64,000 nt of DNA from CAIWKO01 sp964469155. GTDB lineage: Bacteria > Bacteroidota > Bacteroidia > Bacteroidales > CAIWKO01. Each line of letters starts with the position of its first letter. Within the stretch, counting starts at the first letter, position 1. The stretch spans positions 10,004 through 74,003 of the forward strand of contig CAYXXU010000008.1 of assembly GCA_964469155.1 (NCBI GenBank), in the 5' to 3' direction. The notes beneath the pieces were generated by a model that was not told where the DNA came from, did no database searches, and worked only from the letters and a program-made list of their open reading frames with translations. Shown one piece after another: positions 25,351 to 35,255 of the stretch. The position numbers were made by a program, and so were the translations under genes.

Positions 25351-26712
25351 ATGCTCCTGATCAAAAACTCTCATATTGTCAATGCCGGACAAACACTGAA
25401 ATCAGATATCCTGATCGATAATGGTAAGATAGTTGAGATTGCTGAAAATATTATTGCAACGACCTTCGATAAAAGAGTTATTGATGCAAAAGGCCTGATC
25501 GCTTTTCCGGGAGGAATAGATCCACATGTGCATCTGGCATTACCCACTCCGGCAGGCAACTCATCTGACGATTTTTATTCCGGGAGTATCGCTGCTTTAT
25601 CGGGCGGCACCACCACCATAATTGATTTCGTGACTCCCAACCCCGGACAATCTTTGACTGAAGCTTATAAAATTCGCAAACAGGTTGCTGGAAACTCCCT
25701 GATTGATTATCGCTTCCACATGGGAATATCAGGGTATAATAGTAATACACCCCGCGATATTATTCAGTGTATTTATGAAGAAGGAATAACTTCTTTTAAA
25801 GTTTACCTGGCATATAAAAATACCATAGGGATTGACTATACTGCATTGGAAAAGATCATGAAGATAATGGCTGCCAACAATGTATTGTTGATGATACATT
25901 GCGAAGACGGCGATAAAATTAATGAACTGCAAAACGAATTTATTTCAAAAGGCTTAACTACTCCTCTCTACCATGAACTTTCCAGACCTGAAAAAGTTGA
26001 ATCGGATGCAGTAGCCAAAGTACTGGAACTTGCAGAATCTACAAAATGCAAGACCTATCTGGTTCATATCTCGGCAAAAGATTCCATTGCACAAATTGCA
26101 GATTATAAAAAAACATCAGAAATTTTTGCAGAAACCTGCCCACAGTATTTAATTCTCGATAAAGATAATTACAACCAACCCCTGCCCGATTCATTGAAAT
26201 ATGTGATCAGCCCGCCGCTCAGAGATATGGAGAGCAGGAATACCTTATGGGAAAATATTACCAAAGGAACTGTGGATGTGATCTCGACCGACCATTGTCC
26301 CTTTAATACTTTCGGACAAAAAGATATTGGTTTCAACAACTTTTCCGAGATACCCAACGGTGCAGGTGGCATTGAATACCGCATGCCACTTCTATATACT
26401 TATGGTGTTCTGCAAAACCGCATATCCTTACAACGATTTGTTGAACTTACCTCTGCCAATGCAGCCAGAATATTCGGTTTATATCCCCAAAAAGGAGTCA
26501 TTGCAGTAGGTGCCGATGCAGATATTGTCCTTTGGGATCCATATATCGAAAGCACCATTGAGAATACTACCCAGTTTCAGCAATGCGACTCTAATATCTA
26601 TGATGGAATAAAAGTTAAAGGCGGGCCTGCCTATGTGATCTGTAATGGGATTATTGCTTTCAAAGATGGCAATATCCAAAATATAGATCTTCGGGGCAGA
26701 CTATTGCACTAA
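25351..26712 (+). CDS. Dihydropyrimidinase / D-hydantoinase
   Basis: 453 aa. Binuclear metal centre residues are seen in order: H59 and H61 (DPHVHL), the carboxylated lysine K156 in FKVYLAYK, H183 (MIHCED), H239 (YLVHIS) and D314 (STDHCPF). These are the hallmark residues of dihydropyrimidinase/hydantoinase, which opens cyclic ureides. Length is standard. Together with the SsnA-like gene it matches the ssnA-hyuA neighbourhood of purine or hydantoin degradation. Other genes of that pathway (xdh, ygeX, ygeY, ygeW) are not in this window. Confidence 0.9.
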   Translation: MLLIKNSHIVNAGQTLKSDILIDNGKIVEIAENIIATTFDKRVIDAKGLIAFPGGIDPHVHLALPTPAGNSSDDFYSGSIAALSGGTTTIIDFVTPNPGQSLTEAYKIRKQVAGNSLIDYRFHMGISGYNSNTPRDIIQCIYEEGITSFKVYLAYKNTIGIDYTALEKIMKIMAANNVLLMIHCEDGDKINELQNEFISKGLTTPLYHELSRPEKVESDAVAKVLELAESTKCKTYLVHISAKDSIAQIADYKKTSEIFAETCPQYLILDKDNYNQPLPDSLKYVISPPLRDMESRNTLWENITKGTVDVISTDHCPFNTFGQKDIGFNNFSEIPNGAGGIEYRMPLLYTYGVLQNRISLQRFVELTSANAARIFGLYPQKGVIAVGADADIVLWDPYIESTIENTTQFQQCDSNIYDGIKVKGGPAYVICNGIIAFKDGNIQNIDLRGRLLH

Positions 26713-26798
26713 GCTTCCTTTTTTTGATATTTTTTTTCGAAAACTTTATGGAATTTTTCGGATATTGCATCTTAGAAAACACTCATTAATAAAATCAA

Positions 26799-29700
26799 AT
26801 GAAAACCTTAAAAATCCTTTCTCTGGTTATTTTCATAACCGTAACAGCTATTGCTGTTAAATCGATAGTTCCGGCCTTTCAGCATCGCACTGCCATCAGC
26901 GAAATGGTGTCGCTGAATGATGATTATAAAAAGTTATGGGCAAAAGCCGATTCTCTGGTTGCTAAAGGGCTAACACGCTCCGCCATAGAGGTGGTTCAGG
27001 TGATCTATACCAAAGCTAAAAACGAAAGCAATACCGGCAACTTTGTGAAAGCGGTAACCTACAAACTCAGGCTTGAATCGTACATAAGCGAAGATGATTA
27101 TGTGAAAGAAATCAACGATCTGAGCCAGGAAGCCGGGGAGGCAAAATTCCCGGTAAAGCCTGTGATGTATTCGATGATTGCGGAAGTTTATTGGAAATAT
27201 TATCAGACCAACCGTTATAAATTCCTGAATCGCACCGAAACAGTCAACTTTGTCCCGGAAGACATCAGAACCTGGGATCTGAGAAAGATTATAGAACAGG
27301 TGATCAGGAATTACCAGCTTTCACTTACAGATGTGGAAAATCTTAAAAAGACCTCTATCAATGTCTATGATGCCATCCTGGTGAAACAATCGGCCAATTC
27401 GGCTGATTACCGCCCTACTCTTTATGATTTTCTGGCACATCGTGCTGTTGATTTCTTTATGAATGAAGAACCCGGCCTGGTTTCGCCGGCCAATGGTTTT
27501 GAAATAAGCGATGCTTCGTATTTCGACCCATTCGACAAATTCGTCAACAATAAAATCACCACCGAAGACACTTATAATCTGAAGTATTATGCGACCCTCA
27601 TTCTGCAGGATCTGATACGTTTTCATAAAGATGATACCAATCCCCAGGTTTTGATTGACAACGATCTGAAACGTCTGAAATTTGTCAGGCAGAAATCTGT
27701 TCATCCCGATAAGGACACTTTGTATATGCAGGCCCTTGAAAACCTGCAAAAGAAATTCATGACCTTCCCGGCCTCCACCGAGGTAATTTACGAAATTGCC
27801 AACTATTATTATAACCAGGGCAATAACTGGACAACTTCAAACAATGAAAGCGACCGCTGGAAACTGAAAAAAGCCTATGAGATTTGCAGTATGGCCATCG
27901 ATAAATTCCCCGATGCTTATGGTTCGGGCAATTGTAAGTACCTGCATTCAAAAATTACAGAGAAATCATTGTCGCTTATTTCGGAAGAGGTCAATCAGCC
28001 CAATAAACCTTTCAGGGGACTGGTCAATTACCGAAACCTGAAAAATGTCTATGTCCGTATTGCTAAGATCAGTTATGAATGGAACGACAAGCTGAATGAA
28101 GACTATTACTATGATGAAAAAATAGTGAAACAATACCTCAAACAACCTGTCACCAAAGAATTCACGGTTAACCTTACCGATCCTATGGATTATCAGTCTC
28201 ATTCTTCTGAAATAAAGATACCTGAACTGGAAGCGGGTTTTTATGTGATATTGCTGGGAACTGATAAAACGTTTTCGTATACCAATAATGCCGTTTGTTA
28301 TTCCACCTTCTGGGTTTCGAATCTGGCTTACCTGAAACGTACTTTAACCAACGGCAGCGTTCAGTTTGTTGTAACCGACCGCAACAGTGGAACCCCGTTA
28401 AAAGGTGTCGGGGCGCAAATATACAACCAGATGTATAATTATGTCAGCCGGAAATACGAGTTCAATAAAGGGCAATATTGCATCAGCGATGAAAACGGAA
28501 TGTTCACTACCATTCCGCAGGGCAACAACTATTACACCTATTTTGCCGAACTTAATTACAGCAGGGATCAACTTAAAACAGAAAACTTTTATCAATACCA
28601 CTCATCTGATTATACCAACCGGAAATACCTGAAAACAATCTATTTTGCCGACAGGGCCATCTATCGTCCGGGGCAAACCATATATTTTAAAGGTATAATG
28701 CTTGAGATAGAAGGTACTACCACAGAGATCAAGCCGGGCACTGAAACCACGGTTATTTTGTATGATGTGAATTACCAAAAAGTATCGGAACAGAAACTTA
28801 TGAGCAACGAATACGGCACCTTCAGCGGGAATTTTGTGATACCTCAGGGGCTGCTGAACGGGCAGATGCACATAGGCGATTCGTGGGGCAATCTTTTCTT
28901 TTCGGTTGAAGAATACAAGCGTCCGAAATTTGAAGTGGGCTTCGATCCCATGAAAGGAACCTATAAACTGGGCGAAAAGGTTACTGTTAAGGGCACTGCC
29001 AAAGCCTATGCCGGATCGAACATCGATCATGCACAGGTGAAATACCGGGTGGTGCGCACAGCTTCCTTCCCTTACTGGTGGTATTATTGGTATGGCTATT
29101 ATCCTTCCTCACCCAAAATGGAAATCACCAACGGAACCACCACCACGAATGAGATGGGTGAGTTCAATATCGATTTCATAGCCATACCCGACCTGAAAGT
29201 CAGCAAGAAATCAAATCCAACTTTCAATTACCAGGTGATAGCCGATGTTACCGATCAGAACGGCGAGACTCAATCGGATCAAACCAATATCAGTGTAGCT
29301 TACCAGGCATTGCAGGTGGCGGTGAATTTGCCGGGCGAAATAGAAAAGGGCAATACCGAAAAATTCCAGATAGCGACCACCAACCTGAGCGGAAACTACG
29401 AATATGCCAAAGGGAAAATTGTGGTTTCGCGATTGAAACAACCCGAGAAACTGTTCCGTAGCCGTTTGTGGAAAAAACCCGATATGCCTTTGATCTCAAA
29501 AGAGGATTATTACAACTGGTTCCCTTATGATTTGTACGACGATGAAAATAATTCATCGAAATGGGCCAAAGAATCCGAGGTGCTCAACCTGAATTTCGAT
29601 ACGCAAAAAGATTCACTGCTTGCCTTGAAGAATTTGGCAAGCTGGCCTTCGGGACAATATTTGCTGGAAATATCATCGGTCGATAAATACGGCGAAAAGG

Positions 29701-32700
29701 TACAGTCATTTTCATATTTCACGGTTTATAGCAATACCGATAAAACCATTCCCGTAAATGATTTCGATTGGTTCTCGACACTTAAAAGCAAAGGCGAACC
29801 GGGCGAAGAAGCCGCTTTCCTGATAGGTACTCGTATGCAAAATGTAAGTGTGTTGATGGAAGTGGAGGTCAAAAATAAGATCACAGAGAAGCAATGGATA
29901 AAATTAAACAATGAACTCAGGAAGATTACCATTCCTATTAAGGAAGAATACCGGGGCAATTTTGCCGTGCATTTCACCTTTGTTAGTATGGGCAGGGTTT
30001 ATAAACATGATGTAACCGTTGAGGTTCCCTATACCAACAAAGAACTCGACATCAGTTTCGAAACCTTCCGCAATAAGCTGTTGCCGGGACAGACCGAAGA
30101 ATGGAAAGTAAAGATAAAAGGCAAGAACGGCGAAAAAGTAGCTGCCGAGATGCTGGCTGCCATGTACGATGCTTCGCTCGATGCTTTTCGCAGCAATTCG
30201 TGGCTTATGGATCTGTATGCACATTACTATATGCAGCGCAGTTGGGAAAGCTATAGCGGGTTTTCGACCAATACTTCCCAGATATATTCGGTTTCGTGGA
30301 ATCCCTATTTTTATATGAACTACCGTACCTACGACTACCTGAACTGGTTCGGTTACGACCATTATAATTACAGGTATAGTTACAACGGCGATTATGGCGG
30401 ATACGATTATTATGACGGCGATGAACGCAATTATGATTTTAAAGCCAATGCTCAGACCGTACTTAATGAATCGGTGGTGGCAACCGGAAAGTCGGCAGGC
30501 AGGGCCGGTGCGAAAAAGGATGCCGAAGAATCAGAAGGATGGGCCGATAATGGTATGTTAGGCGGACAGTTAGATGATGTAACCGCTGCACAGTCGGTAA
30601 CAAAGAAAACTGAAAAAGATAAGGCTAAGGGTGGCAAAGACGGACAGGGAGGCGAAGGCATTGATTTCGGAGCTGTAAAAACCCGCAGCAATTTTGCCGA
30701 AACAGCTTTCTTCTACCCCCACCTGATGACCAACGAAAACGGCGAGATCGTGATCTCGTTCGCGGTTCCCGAAGCCTTGACCAAATGGAAATTCATGGGG
30801 CTTGCCCATACCAAAGACCTGAAATATTCCCAGATACAAAGAGAAATCGTCACCCAGAAAGACCTGATGGTGATGCCCAATGCCCCCCGCTTTTTCCGCG
30901 AAGGCGATATGATAGTATTCTCTTCGAAGATTACCAACCTTTCGGGCGATTCTATCAACGGACAGGCCACACTGATGTTGTTCAATGCCGAAACACAGCA
31001 ACCCATTGATGTGCTGTTGAAAAATACCGACCAGGTGAAATGCTTCGGCATACAAAAGGGACAAAGCACCGCCCTGGAATGGACATTGCATATTCCCGAA
31101 GGCATAGGCGCCATTACGTATAAGGTGGTTGCCAAAGCCGGTAACTTTTCTGATGGTGAAGAAAATGTGGTGCCTGTGCTCACCAACCGTATGCTGGTAA
31201 CTGAAACCCTGCCCCTGCCCATTCGCGGCAACCAGGTGAAGAATTTCAACTTCCAGAAGCTTATAGATGCCTACAAATCAAACACACTGAAAAACTATAA
31301 GCTTACGCTGGAATTCACCGGCAACCCCTCGTGGTATGCCGTGCAGGCCCTGCCCTACCTGATAGAATATCCTTACGAATGCACAGAACAAATCTTCAGC
31401 CGCTTCTATGCCAACAGCATTGCCACTTACATTGTGAACTCCAATCCCAAGATCAAAGAGGTTTTCGAAAGCTGGAAAACCCAAACTCCAGATGCTTTGT
31501 TATCCAATCTGGAAAAGAATCAGGACCTGAAATCCCTGATGCTGCAGGAAACTCCCTGGGTGCTGGATGCCAAAAGCGAATCACAGTCGAAACGCAACAT
31601 AGGCGTGCTGCTCGAGACCAAACGCATGCAACAGGAAATAGACAAGGCTTTGCGTAAACTGGAAAAACTGCAGGTGTCGAACGGTGGCTGGACCTGGTTT
31701 GCAGGCATGCCCGACGATCGCTACATTACACAATATATCATTACGGGTTTCTGTCATTTGGACAAACTGGGTGTGCGCGATGTGCGCGATCAACAAAAGG
31801 TATGGAACATGGTGAAACGTGGTTCGCGCTATCTCGACGACCGCATTCAGGAAGATTACGAATGGCTGTTGCGCTATTATCCCGACAAGATGCACGAAAA
31901 CCATATAGGTGGTCTGCAAATTCAATATCTGTATGCCCGCAGCTATTTCTATAAAGATATTTCGGTAGAAGCTAAAAACAAAAAAGCTTTCGATTACTAC
32001 ATGGGACAGGCTAAGAAATACTGGCTGCCGCAAAACCGCTACCTGCAAGGCATGATAGCTTTGGCGCTGAATCGTCTGGGCGATAAGGTCACCCCTGCCG
32101 ACATCATCAAATCGCTGAAGGAAAATGCCATTTTCAACGAAGAAATGGGTATGTACTGGAAAGATATGAGCGGCGGATATTATTGGTACCAGGCACCCAT
32201 CGAGACACAGGCCCTGCTGATAGAGTGTTTCGACGAGGTGGCAAACGACCGGAAATCCGTTGAAGAAATGAAAATCTGGCTGCTGAAGCAAAAGCAAACC
32301 CAAAACTGGAAAACCACCAAGGCAACCGCCGAGGCCTGCTATGCTTTGCTGCTGCGCGGCACCGACTGGCTGGCCAACGATCCCGAAGTAAGTGTTACCC
32401 TGGGTTCACTGGTGGTCGATCCGAAGAAACTGCCCGATGTGAAACAGCAAGCCGGAACCGGTTATTTCCGTACCTCGTGGCTCGAAGAAGCTATTAAACC
32501 CGAAATGGGCAACATTACCGTCAGCAAGAAATCGGAAGGTGTGGCCTGGGGAGCTTTGTACTGGCAGTATTTCGAACAATTAGACAAGATCACCCCTGCC
32601 GAAACGCCTCTGAAGATAGTGAAACAACTGTTTGTGGAACGCCCTTCTAACCATGGCCCGGTGATTGAACCCATCACGGCCGATACCAAACTGAAAGTGG

Positions 32701-33029
32701 GCGATAAAATTAAGGTGCGCATCGAACTGCGCGTGGACCGCGAAATGGAGTACATCCACATGAAAGATATGCGCGCTTCGGGCTTCGAGCCTATCAATGT
32801 GATATCGCAATACAAATACCAGGGAGGCCTGGGATATTACGAAAGCACGGGCGATGCCGCCACCAATTTCTTTATCTCCCGTTTGCCGAAAGGAACTTTT
32901 GTGTTCGAGTATCCGTTGCGCGTGGCCCAGAAAGGCGATTTCTCCAATGGCATCACCTCTATTCAGTGCATGTATGCACCGGAGTTTTCGGCCCACTCGG
33001 AAGGCGTGAGGGTGAAAGTAGGGATTTAG
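26799..33029 (+). CDS. Bacterial alpha-2-macroglobulin family protein
   Basis: 2076 aa. A hydrophobic N-terminal segment without lipobox precedes helical and MG domains. MG2 is at about residue 617 (DRAIYRPGQTIYFKG). A Tyr-rich and then Lys/Gly-rich low-complexity insert spans about residues 1140-1295, likely bait or linker. The A2M domain begins near 1305 (AFFYPHLMTNENGEIVISFAVPE cut short: FFYPHLMTNENGE, PEALTKWKFMG). The thioester motif CTEQ has C1528. An alpha-alpha toroid thioester domain and receptor-like C-terminus follow. Such proteins trap proteases in the periplasm. The usual partner pbpC is not adjacent. Confidence 0.9.
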   Translation: MKTLKILSLVIFITVTAIAVKSIVPAFQHRTAISEMVSLNDDYKKLWAKADSLVAKGLTRSAIEVVQVIYTKAKNESNTGNFVKAVTYKLRLESYISEDDYVKEINDLSQEAGEAKFPVKPVMYSMIAEVYWKYYQTNRYKFLNRTETVNFVPEDIRTWDLRKIIEQVIRNYQLSLTDVENLKKTSINVYDAILVKQSANSADYRPTLYDFLAHRAVDFFMNEEPGLVSPANGFEISDASYFDPFDKFVNNKITTEDTYNLKYYATLILQDLIRFHKDDTNPQVLIDNDLKRLKFVRQKSVHPDKDTLYMQALENLQKKFMTFPASTEVIYEIANYYYNQGNNWTTSNNESDRWKLKKAYEICSMAIDKFPDAYGSGNCKYLHSKITEKSLSLISEEVNQPNKPFRGLVNYRNLKNVYVRIAKISYEWNDKLNEDYYYDEKIVKQYLKQPVTKEFTVNLTDPMDYQSHSSEIKIPELEAGFYVILLGTDKTFSYTNNAVCYSTFWVSNLAYLKRTLTNGSVQFVVTDRNSGTPLKGVGAQIYNQMYNYVSRKYEFNKGQYCISDENGMFTTIPQGNNYYTYFAELNYSRDQLKTENFYQYHSSDYTNRKYLKTIYFADRAIYRPGQTIYFKGIMLEIEGTTTEIKPGTETTVILYDVNYQKVSEQKLMSNEYGTFSGNFVIPQGLLNGQMHIGDSWGNLFFSVEEYKRPKFEVGFDPMKGTYKLGEKVTVKGTAKAYAGSNIDHAQVKYRVVRTASFPYWWYYWYGYYPSSPKMEITNGTTTTNEMGEFNIDFIAIPDLKVSKKSNPTFNYQVIADVTDQNGETQSDQTNISVAYQALQVAVNLPGEIEKGNTEKFQIATTNLSGNYEYAKGKIVVSRLKQPEKLFRSRLWKKPDMPLISKEDYYNWFPYDLYDDENNSSKWAKESEVLNLNFDTQKDSLLALKNLASWPSGQYLLEISSVDKYGEKVQSFSYFTVYSNTDKTIPVNDFDWFSTLKSKGEPGEEAAFLIGTRMQNVSVLMEVEVKNKITEKQWIKLNNELRKITIPIKEEYRGNFAVHFTFVSMGRVYKHDVTVEVPYTNKELDISFETFRNKLLPGQTEEWKVKIKGKNGEKVAAEMLAAMYDASLDAFRSNSWLMDLYAHYYMQRSWESYSGFSTNTSQIYSVSWNPYFYMNYRTYDYLNWFGYDHYNYRYSYNGDYGGYDYYDGDERNYDFKANAQTVLNESVVATGKSAGRAGAKKDAEESEGWADNGMLGGQLDDVTAAQSVTKKTEKDKAKGGKDGQGGEGIDFGAVKTRSNFAETAFFYPHLMTNENGEIVISFAVPEALTKWKFMGLAHTKDLKYSQIQREIVTQKDLMVMPNAPRFFREGDMIVFSSKITNLSGDSINGQATLMLFNAETQQPIDVLLKNTDQVKCFGIQKGQSTALEWTLHIPEGIGAITYKVVAKAGNFSDGEENVVPVLTNRMLVTETLPLPIRGNQVKNFNFQKLIDAYKSNTLKNYKLTLEFTGNPSWYAVQALPYLIEYPYECTEQIFSRFYANSIATYIVNSNPKIKEVFESWKTQTPDALLSNLEKNQDLKSLMLQETPWVLDAKSESQSKRNIGVLLETKRMQQEIDKALRKLEKLQVSNGGWTWFAGMPDDRYITQYIITGFCHLDKLGVRDVRDQQKVWNMVKRGSRYLDDRIQEDYEWLLRYYPDKMHENHIGGLQIQYLYARSYFYKDISVEAKNKKAFDYYMGQAKKYWLPQNRYLQGMIALALNRLGDKVTPADIIKSLKENAIFNEEMGMYWKDMSGGYYWYQAPIETQALLIECFDEVANDRKSVEEMKIWLLKQKQTQNWKTTKATAEACYALLLRGTDWLANDPEVSVTLGSLVVDPKKLPDVKQQAGTGYFRTSWLEEAIKPEMGNITVSKKSEGVAWGALYWQYFEQLDKITPAETPLKIVKQLFVERPSNHGPVIEPITADTKLKVGDKIKVRIELRVDREMEYIHMKDMRASGFEPINVISQYKYQGGLGYYESTGDAATNFFISRLPKGTFVFEYPLRVAQKGDFSNGITSIQCMYAPEFSAHSEGVRVKVGI

Positions 33030-33147
33030 TTTGTTGACTTTTAGGAAAAGCAGTCACAGTTTCAAAGATTGCGCATAATTGAAAATATTGACAAAGATTG
33101 TTCATTGAAAGCAATCCGAAACAATTCCGGCTGCTTTTCTGAATACC

Positions 33148-33377
33148 GGAAATTTTCCGAGGCCTATAAAACTGAGCCGGTATACCTCCGGAAATTTTCC
33201 GAAGCATATAAAGCTGAGCCGGTATACCTCCGGAAATTTTCCGATGCCTATAAAACTGAGCCGGTATTCCTCCGGAAATTTTCTGAGGCCTATAAAACTG
33301 AGTCGGTATTCTTTCGGAAATTTTCCGAAGCATATAAAACTGAGTTGGTATACCTCCGGAAATTTTCCGATGCCTAT
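33148..33377. repeat. Tandem array, five 42-bp units plus a partial one
   Basis: Each unit begins GGAAATTTTCCGA and ends GGTATACCTCC. Starts fall at 33148, 33190, 33232, 33274 and 33316, with a 20-bp partial copy from 33358. CGGAAATTTTCCG inside each unit is an inverted repeat. Both strands stay open (plus reads RKFSEAYKTEPVYL heptad pairs), so the apparent ORF 33069-33419 is a by-product. The rest of 33030-33623 shows no gene. Confidence 0.9.
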
Positions 33378-33587
33378 CGACCCCGAAAAATCAAGAAATT
33401 AATAGTTTTGAAAAGCTAATCCAAAACGTTTTTTTTTCCTGCATCTTTCTTCGATTCTGCTTTCTTCGAGTCCTCCATGGCAGATATGCTTGAACCGTAC
33501 TGAAAAAATTACGCCCCACTTAACATTGCCTGCAATGCATCTGAACTTTTAGTCGCCCGGCTTAATCCGCATCTCCATAAAATATTT

Positions 33588-33595
33588 TATATTTG
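33588..33595 (+). promoter_or_regulatory. Candidate -7 element
   Basis: TATATTTG, 28 bp before the ATG at 33624; no clear -33 element. Confidence 0.4.
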
Positions 33596-33623
33596 AGGAA
33601 AATTTAAAAACACTTCATCGGCT

Positions 33624-34238
33624 ATGATGGTTCCCGGCATGACATTGGAAGAGATCAAAAAAGAGGTTGCTAAGGATTTTGCGATTCTGTATCGTAAGAT
33701 GGGCTATGTTACCGAAGAAATGCATAAGAAATGGAGGCGGGAAAAAAAACCGGATGGCTATGCGGAATTCTTCAATTATACCTCAAAATATAAGAATCAC
33801 TGGATCTATCGTTTGCAGAGCTTTAAAAAATACTGTGCTGCTTCGGCCATGCTTCTTTACTATAATGGCAAGGGCCATGCCGCTATTTCGGTTTCAAAGG
33901 ATATAAGCATTATTTATCATACAGGACATTTCTTTCTGCGCTACAACGAAAGACGCAATTTGCAGCTTAAAACACTTGAGGATATTGTCCGTGCCTATAT
34001 GAACGAGAATTTCGATATCGAATACCTGGATCTGGAGAAAATTTCAGACAAGGTAACCCATATATTTGGTGAAATTGATTCGGGGGTGGTTTTGGGAAGC
34101 TTTCACCGCCGGCTTGATTTTCTGAGATTGAACACCTACCTGCCGCATCATATGCTAAGCAGGAACCAGAACCAGCGCCTTGCTGAACTCAAGGCCACCA
34201 TGAATGAATCTGATTTCGATGCCGATTCACTGATCTGA
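33624..34238 (+). CDS. Hypothetical protein
   Basis: 204 aa, soluble, no signal peptide, mixed helical composition. It is rich in Tyr, Lys and Arg (KMGYVTEEMHKKWRREKKP near residue 28; FFLRYNERRNLQLK near 112). No known motif. It lies 247 bp downstream of a 42-bp repeat array, with its own candidate -7 element, and is followed by an independent gene. Real-gene status rests on frame length, codon use and promoter position only. Confidence 0.6.
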   Translation: MMVPGMTLEEIKKEVAKDFAILYRKMGYVTEEMHKKWRREKKPDGYAEFFNYTSKYKNHWIYRLQSFKKYCAASAMLLYYNGKGHAAISVSKDISIIYHTGHFFLRYNERRNLQLKTLEDIVRAYMNENFDIEYLDLEKISDKVTHIFGEIDSGVVLGSFHRRLDFLRLNTYLPHHMLSRNQNQRLAELKATMNESDFDADSLI

Positions 34239-34414
34239 GCAGGCATCTCCCTTTGTCCGGAATTCCAACCTCCATCATCTTTTTTTTTTCAGGCTCATAC
34301 CTGCATCCTCCCCATTAAAATAAAATTCACCCTCCCCAATACTGATTTTACTCATTTTTTTTATAATTTAGCACCTCATAATCAAATTATTTATCAAACA
34401 AAACCCAAAACATT

Positions 34415-35005
34415 ATGTTCGCATTCGGAAACAAGCACCCCTATCACGAAGTGGTAATTTCGGCACAGATCAAAAGTAATAACCCCATCGCTCTGGCAGT
34501 TCACGATCAAAGGCACTATGTGGTCAACGCCAGCAAAAGTGCTACCTTCATTGGCAGCATGCGCTCAGGGGTCGGAATACCTTATGATATCACCACCAAA
34601 TCGGACAAACCCGTAGCCGATGATTTTCTCGGTATCATTAAACAAGCCATGGAAAAGGCCGGAAACAAACTGCACATTGTGCCAACCCGTTCGGGACTCA
34701 GCAAGGAGCAGGTGTATTCAGAGCTGGCAAAAACACAGGCCCCGCGCCGCATCTACATCGACATTCGCGAATGGAAGACCGACACCTATATGAAAGCCGA
34801 TCTGTTTTGCCTGGTAAACCTCTATGTGTTGAACGAAAACAACGAGACCATCGCCGAAACCAGCGTAAAAGCCAACGCCGAGGGCTATGGAGGCAGTTTC
34901 TGGAACCCCAAGAAAGCCGCCAGGAAAGGAGCCTTAAAAGCCGTAAAACTAAAGCTCGAAGCCCTGATCAACGATAAGATGGTGGTAAAAGCCCTTGAAT
35001 CCTGA
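34415..35005 (+). CDS. Hypothetical YajG-like / lipid-free assembly-type protein
   Basis: 196 aa without a signal peptide or lipobox. The pattern VVISAQIKSNNPIALAVHDQR, then IGSMRSGVGIPYDITTKSDKPVADDFLGII and RRIYIDIREWKTDTYMKADLF resembles hypothetical proteins of Proteobacteria and Bacteroidota related to the YajG-type fold. In those proteins a product of the same shape is a lipoprotein; here the N-terminus is cytoplasmic in character. Function unknown. The resemblance is from memory of motif spacing and is uncertain. Confidence 0.6.
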   Translation: MFAFGNKHPYHEVVISAQIKSNNPIALAVHDQRHYVVNASKSATFIGSMRSGVGIPYDITTKSDKPVADDFLGIIKQAMEKAGNKLHIVPTRSGLSKEQVYSELAKTQAPRRIYIDIREWKTDTYMKADLFCLVNLYVLNENNETIAETSVKANAEGYGGSFWNPKKAARKGALKAVKLKLEALINDKMVVKALES

Positions 35006-35255
35006 TATTGAGAAAAAATTTCTGACTTGGTTTTGCCAGGCAAGCCACAATATAAGGATATTTTTTCTTCTTTGTGAATCTTGGTGTTTTTGTGTCTTTG
35101 TGGCGCAAAATAATATGCCACTAAGGCTCGAAGACTCAAAGTACACACTAAGAATTTCTTAAAAAAAGGATTTAATGTAAAAGATCTTTTAGTCTTAGGT
35201 CGGATACAAATTAAATTATTGTAATTTCACCTCCTGAATCCTTAACTTTCGTTCA

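Noticed and set aside
33069..33419. 116-aa ORF with FSEAYKTEPVYL repeats (and its minus-strand partner)
   Set aside because: Both strands are open only because the unit is 42 bp; the array is intergenic.
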